The translations under genes were made by a program, and so were the position numbers. A stretch of DNA of 64,000 nucleotides, from the NCBI RefSeq assembly GCF_900142105.1, contig NZ_FQZS01000009.1, positions 1 through 64,000 on the forward strand, read 5' to 3'. Under the pieces are notes generated by a model. It saw only the letters and a program-made list of their open reading frames with translations, made no database searches and was not told the DNA's origin. Within the stretch, counting starts at the first letter, position 1; every line of letters begins with the position of its first letter. Shown piece after piece: positions 8,653-18,036 of this stretch. The stretch is from Lutispora thermophila DSM 19022 (GTDB lineage: Bacteria > Bacillota > Clostridia > Lutisporales > Lutisporaceae).

Positions 8653-9453
8653 CTATAAATCGCAAAAATCCGGCTCTTCATCGATAAATTCTGATTCCAA
8701 GCCCATACCCCTGAAAAAGTCCAACATGGCAATGCAGGCAAATTTCTCCGTGGAGCAATGAGTACCTCCTATAAGATTAATACCATTCTCCTTTGCCTTT
8801 TCATGGATCTCTGCTATCCATTCTGCCTTTTTAGGATTTGTAACTCCAGTAATAAATGTATTTACACCTTTATCTGCCAAGTATTCATATATATCAAGGT
8901 TTGAAGCTCCTCCCGCCATTATGGCTATCCTTCCGTCATTTAAATATGAATCTCCATAACAATATAGTTTTGCCTTATGGTCTATTGCCTGCTCCAGCCT
9001 TTCTTTTGCTTCATAAACTGTAGCAAAGTGTGAGTTGCATAATACTCCCATAAACACATTATTTTGAAAATAAAATTCATCATAAGGGATTATACCCATT
9101 GCTTTTGCAAGATTATTTCCTGGAGAGTATACTCCGTTTCTATCCAACGGAATATGGTATGAAAAAAGTGATACCTTGTTTTCTTTCATTTCCATGATTA
9201 AACGCCTTGAGATTTCACTGGGTCCATAATCAGGTGGTTTTCTCTGAGGTAGTGGATGATGAGTAAAAAGCAGCACATTTTTTTGACCTCTCATTAAAAT
9301 TTCACTAATAACAGACTCCGATGCAAAAGTAGCAGTGTACACTTTTTCAATCTCTTCAGCATTATGGTATTGTATCCCGTTTTTAACCACATCGGTGCAT
9401 TGTTCAGGTTTAAAATATTTTTCTAACTTGTTATAAATATCTAATGCTCTCAT
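8653..9453 (-). CDS. NIF3/YqfO-like dinuclear-metal protein
   Basis: The 266-residue protein has the NIF3 pattern: THHPLP and YHIPLDR metal-binding histidines in the first half, and GGTHCSTEKFA near the C-terminus. NIF3 proteins form hexameric toroids with two metals per subunit. They are sometimes annotated as type-2 GTP cyclohydrolase I, but their cellular role is poorly settled. It is the last gene of the minus-strand peptide-transport operon, 12 bases behind the creatininase-family gene, which suggests a shared metabolite or hydrolytic role. The call to family is firm, the function is not. Confidence 0.82.
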   Translation of the reverse strand: MRALDIYNKLEKYFKPEQCTDVVKNGIQYHNAEEIEKVYTATFASESVISEILMRGQKNVLLFTHHPLPQRKPPDYGPSEISRRLIMEMKENKVSLFSYHIPLDRNGVYSPGNNLAKAMGIIPYDEFYFQNNVFMGVLCNSHFATVYEAKERLEQAIDHKAKLYCYGDSYLNDGRIAIMAGGASNLDIYEYLADKGVNTFITGVTNPKKAEWIAEIHEKAKENGINLIGGTHCSTEKFACIAMLDFFRGMGLESEFIDEEPDFCDL

Positions 9454-9465
9454 ATATCATCTTCA

Positions 9466-10227
9466 TTATTTTTCAATTTTTACTTTGCTAAACTCATTTA
9501 CAAACTCAGCAAAATAATTTGCAGTAGTTTCCAACATATCTTTTCCCCATTCCACAGTAGCATTTGCTGGATAATCAGGTCCTATCCAACCGTTTCCTGT
9601 AATGTTTCGAACACTTCTTGTAACATTTATGTTTATCCCCTTAAACTCCACTGTCTTATACCCCGTTGCCTTTAAATTCTCGGATAAATCATTCAATGTC
9701 ATTGGTTCAATGGCATCCATATCCACATAGTCCGGATTGACAGCCAGCATTGCTGCTGTCTCTTCAGCACCTCCATGGCCGCCTTTCCATGCAGGGTTCA
9801 GATCCCCGGCTATAAGCCACCAATTAAAAGTGGCAGCCAGTGCTCCCTTTCTATTTAAATCCAGAGACACTGCATCCAAAGCCCCTATATTTCCTCCATG
9901 ACCGTTTAAAAACACAAATTTCCTGGCACCAAACTTGTAAAGGGATTCAGTGATCTTAGTCATTATCAGATAAAGACCATCATATCCTATAGTTATTGTT
10001 CCGGGAAAATCTGCCAGAGAATCTGCATTGCCATATGGCACAGTAGGAGCAATCAATACATCTGTCTTGTCCTCCATTAGTTCCAAGATCTTATCAGGGA
10101 TTAAGGTATCCGTACCAAGTCCAACATGTGTACCATGGTTTTCGATGCTTCCTACAGCAATTATAACTGTATCGTTAGTCTTAAAATATTCTTCAACCTT
10201 TTTCCATGATATATGTGCTAACCTCAT
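9466..10227 (-). CDS. Creatininase-family amidohydrolase
   Basis: The start is ATG at 10227, preceded by AGGAGG; upstream in-frame codons lack a ribosome-binding site. The 253-residue product shows the creatininase signature: VGSIENHGTHVGLGTDT with metal ligands E, H and D, FLNGHGGN, and GHGGAEETA. Characterised relatives open cyclic amides or process formamides (creatinine, the FAPy step of archaeal deazaflavin synthesis, mycofactocin leader). The substrate here is unknown. Its position in a peptide-transport operon hints at a small cyclic or modified peptide product. Confidence 0.82.
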   Translation of the reverse strand: MRLAHISWKKVEEYFKTNDTVIIAVGSIENHGTHVGLGTDTLIPDKILELMEDKTDVLIAPTVPYGNADSLADFPGTITIGYDGLYLIMTKITESLYKFGARKFVFLNGHGGNIGALDAVSLDLNRKGALAATFNWWLIAGDLNPAWKGGHGGAEETAAMLAVNPDYVDMDAIEPMTLNDLSENLKATGYKTVEFKGININVTRSVRNITGNGWIGPDYPANATVEWGKDMLETTANYFAEFVNEFSKVKIEK

Positions 10228-10269
10228 AATACAAACCTCCTGTCGTATGTTCTGAAATATCAATTGTTT

Positions 10270-10294
10270 AAGGGACGGGCAATGCCCGCCCCTT
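10270..10294 (-). promoter_or_regulatory. GC-rich stem-loop after the binding-protein gene
   Basis: An 11-bp stem built on GGGCGGGC/GCCCGTCCC lies between the binding-protein gene and the creatininase gene. No T-run follows on the minus strand, so it looks more like an mRNA-stabilising or attenuating stem that would raise binding-protein levels over the downstream genes. Confidence 0.45.
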
Positions 10295-10300
10295 TAAAAA

Positions 10301-11860
10301 TTACTTAGAAACTGTTACATTAAGGTAGCTGTGGTATCCTGCAGGCTGAACTTCGAAGCCTTGAACCTTTTTGGATGTACCCACATTTACTTCACTGTAG
10401 TATAATGGAGCAACTGGTGATTCTTCTGTCAATATCTGTTCAAGGGCCTTGTAACTTTGAAGTCTTGCAGCCGGATCTGTAGTTACTCTTCCTTCTTCTA
10501 TATATTTGTCTATATCAGCATTTGCAATAAATGATCTGTTTCCAGGTGCACCATGCTGGGATGAATGGTAGATAGGATAATATGTATAGTCTGCATCTGC
10601 TGTAGATGTTACCCATCCGTAGTAACCCATATCATGTTCACCTTTATTTGTGCTATCGATGAATGTAGCAAATTCAAGAACCTTGACTTCTACATTGATA
10701 CCTACTTCTTTTAACTGGCTCTGTATTACCTGGCATATCTCTATTCTCTGCTGATTATCGTTTACATAAAGTGTTGCATCGAAGCCATTTGGATATCCTG
10801 CTTGTGCCAGCAATTCTTTTGCTTTTTCTTTGTTGTATTTTATAGTATCAACTTCCTGATATCCAAATGCGACCGGTGGTATGATTGATCCTGCAACCTC
10901 GCCTGCACCGTATAATAATGTATCAACAATTGTCTGTGAATCTATTGCATATCTTATTGCTTGTCTTACCAACTTGTTATCAAAGGGTTTATGCTTTGTA
11001 TTAAATTGCAAGAACCATGCACTTAGAGAGGTTCCTTCCAACAATTTCAAATCTGAATTTTCAGCAACCTTTGACAAATCGTTGGCTGATAAATCATATG
11101 CTATATCAACTTCACCAGTTTCCAACGCGATTGTCCTCTGAGCTGCCTCTGGTATAACCTTCATTATTACATATTTAGTCTTTGGAGCACCACGGAAATA
11201 ATCTGGGTTAGCTTCAAGTTTTGCATATTCACCTGGTTTCCACTCAACAAACTTGTATGGTCCAGTACCTATTGGATGTGTTTTTAAAGCCTCAGGATCT
11301 TTTTCTACAATTGCTTTTGGTACAATTGCTGCAGATGGATGTGTAAGATTCATCAATGTTGGAGCATATGGCTCTTTTGTATTGACAATTACTGTATAAT
11401 TGTCTACAACCTCTACATTGTCTATGAAGTTAACAATGTAAGATACATAGGAAGAAGCCATTGCTCTATCTAAAGAGAACTTAACATCTTCAGCTGTCAA
11501 TTCGCTTCCGTCATGGAATTTAACACCTTTTCTGATATTGAACTTATATGAAGTATCTGATAATATCTCCCAACTTTCTGCCAAGCCAGGAATTATGTTC
11601 ATATCTTTATCTGTCGCAAGAAGCGTATCAAAAATTTGTCCATGAACAGTTACTGCAGGTGTTTCTTTTCCTATATGAGGATCCAATGATGTTACGTCTG
11701 CTCCCTGAGCGAATATAACCGTGTCCTTAAGCTCGCTTTCTTGTGTTTCAGCTGTTTGCCCTTCATTTGCTGACGTACTCTGAGTGGCTGAACCTCCACA
11801 TCCTGCCAACAAAAGAGTAAATGCAAGAGCAAGCGCTAATACTTTTGTTAACTTTTTCAT
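10301..11860 (-). CDS. Peptide ABC transporter substrate-binding lipoprotein (SBP family 5, DppA/OppA-like)
   Basis: The start is ATG at 11860 behind GGAGGAA. The 519-residue protein begins MKKLTKVLALALAFTLLLAG with a lipobox LLAGC. The mature part shows the family-5 features: TLDPHIG early, LRKGVKFHDG-like IRKGVKFHDGSELTAEDV, HPIGTGPYKFVEW and KPFDNKLVRQAIRYAID. It captures oligopeptides outside the membrane and hands them to the permeases encoded upstream. It is the fifth transporter gene in the operon and is followed by a strong stem-loop at 10270-10294. Peptide rather than nickel or sugar binding is inferred from the neighbours. Confidence 0.88.
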   Translation of the reverse strand: MKKLTKVLALALAFTLLLAGCGGSATQSTSANEGQTAETQESELKDTVIFAQGADVTSLDPHIGKETPAVTVHGQIFDTLLATDKDMNIIPGLAESWEILSDTSYKFNIRKGVKFHDGSELTAEDVKFSLDRAMASSYVSYIVNFIDNVEVVDNYTVIVNTKEPYAPTLMNLTHPSAAIVPKAIVEKDPEALKTHPIGTGPYKFVEWKPGEYAKLEANPDYFRGAPKTKYVIMKVIPEAAQRTIALETGEVDIAYDLSANDLSKVAENSDLKLLEGTSLSAWFLQFNTKHKPFDNKLVRQAIRYAIDSQTIVDTLLYGAGEVAGSIIPPVAFGYQEVDTIKYNKEKAKELLAQAGYPNGFDATLYVNDNQQRIEICQVIQSQLKEVGINVEVKVLEFATFIDSTNKGEHDMGYYGWVTSTADADYTYYPIYHSSQHGAPGNRSFIANADIDKYIEEGRVTTDPAARLQSYKALEQILTEESPVAPLYYSEVNVGTSKKVQGFEVQPAGYHSYLNVTVSK

Positions 11861-11891
11861 TTTTATTCCTCCATTCTGCTTAGTAATTTGT

Positions 11892-12875
11892 CTAATTTTT
11901 AATTTCATTGAATCTGCTGCATGCCACAAAATGTCCAGGCTCCACCTCCTTTAGTGAATATTCTTGCTGGCTGCACTCTGGTGTTGCATGTATGCATCTT
12001 TTTGCAAATCTGCATCCCGGTGCAGGGTTTATTGGAGATGTGAGTTCTCCTTGCAGCAATATCCTTTTCATTTTATAATCAGGATCTGGAACCGGTATTG
12101 CCGACAACAAAGCATGAGTATAGGGATGAAGGGGATTTTTGAAAAGCAATTTGGCAGGTGCTTTCTCCACTATCTGTCCCAAATACATTACTGCTATGTT
12201 GTCAGATATATGTCTAACTACGGAAAGGTCATGAGTTATAAACATATATGTCAATCCCAGTTCTTCCTGTAAATCCTGCATCAAGTTTAAAACCTGTGCT
12301 TGTATGGAAACATCCAATGCAGAAACAGGCTCATCACATACTATAAACTTAGGATTCAGAGCCAAAGCTCTTCCTATGCCTATTCTCTGCCTTCTTCCAC
12401 CGTCAAGTTCATGGGGATATGTATTGATAAGCTTCTGTGAAAGCCCCACAAGATCCATAATTTCCCTTACTTTTTTCTGAAGTCCTTCCTTATCGCTCTT
12501 CTTGTATTTCCCTTGAATAATTAGAGGATCTATTATGGTTTCACTTACCGTCATGCGTGGATTTAATGATGCATAAGGATCTTGAAATATAATCTGCATT
12601 TCCTCGCGAAGCTTTTTCATTCTTTTCTTATCAAACTTCAATATGTTTTCCCCTTTGAATATGACCTCACCGGAGGTAGGTTCATGCAATCGCAATATGG
12701 CACGCCCCATGGTAGACTTACCGCATCCTGATTCTCCTACTACTCCCAAAGTTTCTCCTTCATGCAAACTGAAAGACACATCATCAACTGCATGAAGCAT
12801 ACCCTTCGGTGTCTTAAAATACTTTTTTAAGTTTTTGACTTGCAATAATTCAGTCCTTTTTACTTTTTCTTCCAT
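11892..12875 (-). CDS. Peptide ABC transporter ATP-binding protein (DppF/OppF-like)
   Basis: The 327-residue ATPase has Walker [11 protein letters not shown]-loop [11 protein letters not shown], Walker [13 protein letters not shown] and the H-loop ITHDLS. The ABC signature reads [11 protein letters not shown] instead of the usual LSGGQRQR; the core GG is kept, and I recall this as a recurring variant in peptide transporters of Firmicutes. A C-terminal oligopeptide-transporter extension with spaced cysteines (GCRFAKRC...C...C) is present, a site that can bind an Fe-S cluster in this family. It pairs with the DppD-like gene 15 bases upstream. Confidence 0.9.
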   Translation of the reverse strand: MEEKVKRTELLQVKNLKKYFKTPKGMLHAVDDVSFSLHEGETLGVVGESGCGKSTMGRAILRLHEPTSGEVIFKGENILKFDKKRMKKLREEMQIIFQDPYASLNPRMTVSETIIDPLIIQGKYKKSDKEGLQKKVREIMDLVGLSQKLINTYPHELDGGRRQRIGIGRALALNPKFIVCDEPVSALDVSIQAQVLNLMQDLQEELGLTYMFITHDLSVVRHISDNIAVMYLGQIVEKAPAKLLFKNPLHPYTHALLSAIPVPDPDYKMKRILLQGELTSPINPAPGCRFAKRCIHATPECSQQEYSLKEVEPGHFVACSRFNEIKN

Positions 12876-12890
12876 AAAGTTTACCTCCGT

Positions 12891-13859
12891 CTATACTAGA
12901 CCCTGCGCCTTAAAGCACTTCACCACATGTATACCTTTTACTTCTGTAGTCTCAGGTGACTGGCATCTGCATATTTCTTCTGCATACTCGCATCTGGGAT
13001 TAAACTTGCAGCCCTTAGGCAGGTTTGTGGGGTCCGGCATCAATCCTTTTATGGGTTTCAGCCTGTCCACATCCTCAGCTAAGCTTGGGATAGATCCAAA
13101 TAGACCATTTGTATATGGATGCTGAGGATTCTTGAATACATCTCTTAGTGAACCATATTCTACAATTTCACCTGCATACATGATGGCAACATAATCACAG
13201 GTCTGTGTAACTACTCCCAAATCATGAGTGATGAGTATCATGGAAGTATTCAACTTATCTTTCAACTTCTTCATCATATCAAGAACCTGAGCTTGAATTG
13301 TAACATCAAGTGCTGTAGTAGGCTCATCTGCTATAAGCAAGCTTGGGTTGCATGCAAGAGCTATAGCTATTATAACCCTTTGTTTCATTCCCCCTGAAAA
13401 CTGATGAGGATATTCCTCTGCACGTTCTGCTGGAATACCAACCATCTCAAGCATTTCTTTTGCTTTTTCCATAGCTCCTTTGCTGCTTACCTTTTCATGG
13501 ATGCTTATTACTTCTGCAATTTGCTCTCCAACAGTCATTACAGGATTCAATGATGTCATAGGGTCTTGGAATATCATCGATATTTCCTTGCCCCTTACTT
13601 TTCTCATATCTGCCTCAGAAAGCTTCAATATGTCCTTACCGTTAAATATTATCTCTCCCTTGGTAATTTTGCCGGGAGGATTGGGTACCAGCCTCATAAT
13701 GCCTTTAGCCAGAGTTGTTTTTCCTGCTCCCGTCTCTCCTACTAAACCTAGAGTAGAGCTCTTGTCCAGCTTGAGTGAAATACCGTTTACAGCTTCTACA
13801 ACTCCATCTACTGTTTCATATCTTATAAATAGGTCACGAACCTCCAACAATTCTGCCAT
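12891..13859 (-). CDS. Peptide ABC transporter ATP-binding protein (DppD/OppD-like)
   Basis: ATG at 13859 is preferred because GGAGGGA precedes it; an in-frame ATG six codons earlier has no good site. The 322-residue protein has Walker [21 protein letters not shown], the canonical signature FSGGMKQRV and Walker [13 protein letters not shown]. The C-terminal [16 protein letters not shown] motif is the cysteine cluster of the DppD/OppD subgroup. It forms the heterodimeric motor with the next gene. Confidence 0.92.
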   Translation of the reverse strand: MAELLEVRDLFIRYETVDGVVEAVNGISLKLDKSSTLGLVGETGAGKTTLAKGIMRLVPNPPGKITKGEIIFNGKDILKLSEADMRKVRGKEISMIFQDPMTSLNPVMTVGEQIAEVISIHEKVSSKGAMEKAKEMLEMVGIPAERAEEYPHQFSGGMKQRVIIAIALACNPSLLIADEPTTALDVTIQAQVLDMMKKLKDKLNTSMILITHDLGVVTQTCDYVAIMYAGEIVEYGSLRDVFKNPQHPYTNGLFGSIPSLAEDVDRLKPIKGLMPDPTNLPKGCKFNPRCEYAEEICRCQSPETTEVKGIHVVKCFKAQGLV

Positions 13860-13876
13860 ATCTGTCCCTCCAATCA

Positions 13877-14764
13877 CTAGTTCTTCAATCTCGGGTCTAA
13901 AGCATCACGAAGCCCATCCCCTACCAGATTCAGAGACAGTATAGTCAACATAATTCCTAAACCCGGTATTACTGTTATGTGCCACGCGTCTCTGATATAT
14001 GTTCTTGCATTTGACAACATGGCTCCCCATTCGGGCATAGGGGGCTGAATTCCCAAACCCAGGAATGAAAGCCCCGCTATAGATAAAATAGCACCTGCTA
14101 CGCCGAGGGTTGCTTGTACAATAATTGGCGCTAAGGAATTGGGGATGATATATTTGAAAATAATTCTGGCATCACTTGCACCCACGGCTCGTGCTGCTTC
14201 GATAAATTCCTGATCCTTGATGGACATAACCTTTGCGCGAACAACTCTGGCAAAGGTGGGAATATATGATATGGCAATGGCTATCAATATGTTTACCAGG
14301 CCTGGTCCCAAAGCTGCTACTATGGCTATGGCCAGTAAAATTGATGGAATAGCCAGAAGTATGTCCATGAACCTCATTACTATATTATCTATTGCATTGC
14401 CATAAAAACCCGCTATAGCTCCTAATGTACCGCCAACAATTGTTGACGCCAAAATGCCTATGGCTCCTAAGAACAGGGAATAACGGGTACCCCAGAGCAT
14501 CCTGAGGAAAATATCTCTCCCAAACTCATCGAGTCCAAAGATATGCTCTGCAGAAGGTCCTTTAAGTCTCATAACCAAGTTTTGGCTGATTACATATGTA
14601 TCATATACTCTATTATCCGTGACAACATCTATTATGGTTGTTGTTATTGAAATCATTGTTAATAATCCTAGAAATCCTAATCCAACCATAGCCAGTCTAT
14701 TTTGCTTAAATCTTCTCTATGACTCTTGGAATAGAGTCTTTTCTTTCTTTTGAACCTTCTCCAC
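13877..14764 (-). pseudogene. Peptide ABC transporter permease DppC-like, with an in-frame amber codon at residue 16
   Basis: A GTG at 14764, behind GAGGTGA, opens a frame reading VEKVQKKEKTLFQES, then TAG (14719-14717), then RRFKQNRLAMVGLGF. DppC proteins normally start with a short cytoplasmic tail ending in ...SLWxEAWRRFxxNRLA, so the TAG replaces the expected TGG (Trp) by one base change. The rest (to 13877) is intact: the first membrane segment, GTDEFGRDIF-like GLDEFGRDIFLRMLWG, and the EAA loop EAARAVGASDARII. The only in-frame ATG after the stop (14689) has no ribosome-binding site. Either the gene is broken, the stop is suppressed, or the base is a sequencing error. The full-length product would be 295 residues. 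Confidence 0.75.
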
Positions 14765-14765
14765 C

Positions 14766-15740
14766 TTATTCACCTCTTCTTCTTCCTAAAGCTGATTGCA
14801 CCTTATATTGTGACTTAATTCTCGGGTCTACATATGCATACAAAATGTCTATCAACAAATTGACAATGGAGAATGCCACTGATAGGAATATTACAGAGCC
14901 GAGAACAGAAGGCGTATCCTTTTTCTTTATTGCCTCCACCATGAAACGTCCTAATCCCGGCCAAGAGAATACAGTCTCTGTAAGCACTGCACCACCCAAC
15001 AATTGACCAAATTGCAGGCCTACTACTGTTATGATGGGTATTAATGCATTCTTCAGCATATGCCTTATTGTAATAGTTGACTCCTTTACACCCTTTGCTC
15101 TGGCTGTATCGATATAATCTTGTCTTATTACCTCAAGCATTGAGGATCTGGTCATACGAGCCACCATTGCTGCAGATCCCGCGCCCAGTGAAACCGCCGG
15201 AAGTACCAGGCTCTTCAATATTCCCATGAAACCTTGTCCCATCCCTTGAGATGGAAGCCATCTTAAGTTCAATGAAAATACTATAACCAGAACCAGTCCC
15301 AGCCAGAACACCGGCATTGATACTCCTACTAATGCTAAAACCATGAAGGTGTTGTCTAACCAAGTATATTGCTTCTTGGCGGAAATGATTCCAACGGGTA
15401 TACCTATAATTAATGCAACCAGGATGGCAGCTACCGCTAATATGAAAGTGTTAGGGAATCTTTCCAATATCTGATCCGCTACACTTAGCTGATTGCTGTA
15501 TGATTTCCCCAAATCACCCTTAAGGAGGTTCAGCATATAACGACCATAGCGCACTAGTAGCGGATCATCCAGTCCTAATTCCTCTGTCAGCTTTGCTATA
15601 TTTTCTGCTGTAGCATTGTCTCCTAATATAATGGTGACAGGATCACCGGGCGTTAGTGCCAAAATGAAAAATACGATAAAGGTTACCCCAATCAAAACCG
15701 GAATTAACATAGCAAACCTTTTAAGTACATATTTATGCAT
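14766..15740 (-). CDS. Peptide ABC transporter permease DppB-like
   Basis: The 324-residue permease starts MHKYVLKRFAMLIPVLIGVT, the usual first helix, followed by ALTPGDPV, LGLDDPLLVRYGRYM and the EAA-type loop DYIDTARAKGVKES. Six membrane segments are expected. It forms the membrane channel with DppC. The stop codon lies one base before the GTG start proposed for dppC. Confidence 0.9.
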   Translation of the reverse strand: MHKYVLKRFAMLIPVLIGVTFIVFFILALTPGDPVTIILGDNATAENIAKLTEELGLDDPLLVRYGRYMLNLLKGDLGKSYSNQLSVADQILERFPNTFILAVAAILVALIIGIPVGIISAKKQYTWLDNTFMVLALVGVSMPVFWLGLVLVIVFSLNLRWLPSQGMGQGFMGILKSLVLPAVSLGAGSAAMVARMTRSSMLEVIRQDYIDTARAKGVKESTITIRHMLKNALIPIITVVGLQFGQLLGGAVLTETVFSWPGLGRFMVEAIKKKDTPSVLGSVIFLSVAFSIVNLLIDILYAYVDPRIKSQYKVQSALGRRRGE

Positions 15741-15767
15741 AATTGCTCCCTCTTCTCTTACTCACTT

Positions 15768-16439
15768 CTACAAACTGTTTTTTTGCATACTGTAGTATTT
15801 ATATAGCTTCTTGCCTGTTTTTACATAATGTTCATCTATTGCCTTGCACGACTCTTCCAGATTGCCTTTAGCAAGTATCTCAAGCATCTTGCTGTGATGC
15901 TCATGTTGAATATCAATCTGGAATATATTAGCTCTCTTCCCAGCGAAGAACATCGCAAAGTTCAATCCGCTGAGACTCTCCCACATTTGGAGTAATCTTT
16001 TCATTCGGGGGGCCTTTATAATCTCTTTATGAAATAGCTCATCACATTCAACAACTTCAACCCATCTGTTGTTTTGTCCGGCTTCCTTCATCTGTGCGAT
16101 TGCATCTTCCATGATAAAAATGCTTTTATCATCCAGTTTTCCGTTGCAAGTCTGTAGCGCCAGCTTTTCAAGACTGCCTCTTAAGTAAAATACCTTCCAG
16201 GCATCTTCCGATGACAGTACTGTTGCAGAGCAGCCTTTGTTTGGCACATAAGTTGCCAAACCTTCCTTCTCAATCTGTCGCATAGCCTCTCTCACCGGTC
16301 CTCTGCTTATTCCAAGCTCTGCTGCGATATCCGCTTCTATGATTCTTTCTCCCGGAGATATTTCTCCGTTTAAAATTTTATTTCTCAGAAATGTCACCAC
16401 ATTTTCACTTAACAAGCTATTTGTTGATGTTTTTGCCAT
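15768..16439 (-). CDS. GntR-family transcriptional regulator (FadR/FCD subgroup)
   Basis: The start is ATG at 16439 behind GGGAGGTGA. The 223-residue protein has an N-terminal winged helix (ILNGEISPGERIIEADIAAE, then LGISRGPVREAMRQIEKEGL) and a C-terminal all-helical FCD ligand domain with the expected Asp/His residues. It is the first gene of the peptide operon, 27 bases before dppB, and diverges from the M42 peptidase. It probably controls both units in response to a small organic acid or peptide-derived ligand. Confidence 0.88.
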   Translation of the reverse strand: MAKTSTNSLLSENVVTFLRNKILNGEISPGERIIEADIAAELGISRGPVREAMRQIEKEGLATYVPNKGCSATVLSSEDAWKVFYLRGSLEKLALQTCNGKLDDKSIFIMEDAIAQMKEAGQNNRWVEVVECDELFHKEIIKAPRMKRLLQMWESLSGLNFAMFFAGKRANIFQIDIQHEHHSKMLEILAKGNLEESCKAIDEHYVKTGKKLYKYYSMQKNSL

Positions 16440-16617
16440 AGTTCTCACCTCCCAATCTTATATACCGCCATATTATTTTTTATAAAATTATCAAAACTTA
16501 TTATTGTTAATAATATATTATTTTTGTTAACATGTCAATAGGAATATTCGCAATATTTCCCTTATTACTACAACTTTATTTTTATCAATAGGCTTCATTG
16601 CGACATAAAAACACCTA

Positions 16618-16646
16618 TTTCCATTTAGAATCCAAAGTATTATAAT
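16618..16646 (+). promoter_or_regulatory. Promoter for the M42 peptidase gene
   Basis: TTTCCA (16618-16623), a 17-base spacer and TATAAT (16641-16646) precede the gene by 34 bases. An imperfect palindrome around GGAATATT-CGC-AATATTTCC at 16541-16560 lies in the same divergent region and could be the GntR operator. Confidence 0.5.
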
Positions 16647-16680
16647 TGTTGATATTATCATTTAGTTTAGGGGGATTGTT

Positions 16681-17760
16681 ATGGCAAATATCAATATCAT
16701 AAGAGATCTCTCCAATGCCTTTGGCCCATCAGGCTTTGAAGAAGATGTTGTACAAGTTATTAAAAAATACTGTGTTGGTATGGATGTAACAAACGACAGC
16801 ATGCATAATGTTTATGCCAGATTAAAGAATAACACCGGTAAAAAACCGGTAATAATGCTGGATGCTCATACCGACGAAGTGGGCTTTATAGTGCAGTCCA
16901 TAAACAGCAAAGGACTCATAAGCTTTGCAACTTTAGGAGGCTGGGTCACAAGCAACATACCTGCTCATACGGTAAAAATAAAAAACAGCAAAGGAGAATT
17001 GATAACAGGCATAATCACTTCAAAGCCTCCACATTTTATGACAGATGCAGAAAGAGCAAGTGATAGACCGGATATTGATTATCTATATATCGATGTAGGT
17101 GCTACAAGCAGAAAGGAAGTTGTTGAAGACTTTGGCATAGAAGTGGGAGATCCTGTCATGCCTGATGTGACTTTTGAGTACAATAAGAAAAATGGAATAC
17201 TCAGAGGCAAAGCCTTTGATAACAGACTTGGTTGTATGTGCATAATTGAAACATTAAACGCATTAAAAGACAAAGCTGATCTAAATGTTGATGTGGTTGG
17301 AGCATTTGCTGCTCAAGAAGAAGTTGGAATGAGGGGAGCCACTGTAACAAGCCAAGTGGTTGCGCCTGATCTTGCCATAGTATTTGAAGGCTCACCTGCC
17401 GATGATTTGTATTTTGATGAATTTACAGCCCAATGCGCTTTAAGGAAGGGCGTTCAAATCAGACATATGGATCAAAGCTACATAAGCAACACAGAATTTA
17501 TAAGATTTGCTAAGGAACAAGCCAATGCTTCAGGCATAAAATATCAATCTGCAGTAAGAAAGCGAGGCAGCACCAATGCAGGTAAAATACATCTGGAAGG
17601 AAAGGCCGTTCCTGTATTGGTGTTGGGAATACCATCCAGATATGTTCACACTCATTATAATTTCTGTGCCGAAGAAGATATAGATGCTACGATTAATCTG
17701 GCTATAGAAGTCATTAAAAACCTGAATGAGGAATCTTTAAACCGTATAATGAGGAAGTAG
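16681..17760 (+). CDS. M42-family metallo-aminopeptidase
   Basis: The 359-residue protein follows the M42 pattern: DAHTDEVGF (first metal ligands), GKAFDNRLGC (bridging Asp), AAQEEVGMRGA (catalytic Glu pair), VFEGSPADD and a late SRYVHTHYNF histidine. M42 enzymes are large cytosolic tetrahedral aminopeptidases that finish degradation of short peptides. Divergence from the GntR regulator and the peptide transporter makes it the likely intracellular peptidase for imported peptides. GGGGGAT sits before the ATG. Confidence 0.9.
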   Translation: MANINIIRDLSNAFGPSGFEEDVVQVIKKYCVGMDVTNDSMHNVYARLKNNTGKKPVIMLDAHTDEVGFIVQSINSKGLISFATLGGWVTSNIPAHTVKIKNSKGELITGIITSKPPHFMTDAERASDRPDIDYLYIDVGATSRKEVVEDFGIEVGDPVMPDVTFEYNKKNGILRGKAFDNRLGCMCIIETLNALKDKADLNVDVVGAFAAQEEVGMRGATVTSQVVAPDLAIVFEGSPADDLYFDEFTAQCALRKGVQIRHMDQSYISNTEFIRFAKEQANASGIKYQSAVRKRGSTNAGKIHLEGKAVPVLVLGIPSRYVHTHYNFCAEEDIDATINLAIEVIKNLNEESLNRIMRK

Positions 17761-17844
17761 GTCTATGCCAGAGAGCTGTAGCAGTATTACTTAGCCCGGT
17801 TGCTGTTATTGCAGCCTGTACCGACTACAAATCTGCAGTGTATC

Positions 17845-17875
17845 TGGCATTTCTACCCCAAGCCGAGAAATGCCA
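17845..17875. other. Hairpin in the 17761-18002 spacer
   Basis: TGGCATTTCT (17845-17854) pairs perfectly with AGAAATGCCA (17866-17875). The 240-base spacer after the M42 gene holds this stem, no T-run and no gene I can support. Confidence 0.3.
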
Positions 17876-18000
17876 TGGCTTTCGTAGCACACAGCAGTGG
17901 GCAAAATGCCTTAACACTGGAAATTAGCAACTACTAACCTTAATTAGGAAACAAGAGTTAAAAATATTAAGCCGCTGATAACATTGAGGTATAAATACTA

Positions 18001-18036
18001 TTAAAGAAGCGAAGAACATAGTCTCCGCTTCTTTAA
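18001..18036. terminator. Bidirectional hairpin terminator
   Basis: TAAAGAAGCG and CGCTTCTTTA form a 10-bp stem that overlaps the stop codon of the minus-strand ATPase fragment and can serve both strands. Confidence 0.5.

Noticed and set aside
11892-12875. DppF signature ELDGGRRQR as a lesion
   Set aside because: The glycine pair and all other ATPase motifs are intact, and I recall this variant in related peptide transporters, so it is probably normal.
14717-14719. UAG as pyrrolysine in dppC
   Set aside because: The position calls for tryptophan in a permease tail, not a methylamine methyltransferase; no pyl genes are in the window. A nonsense change or sequence error is simpler.
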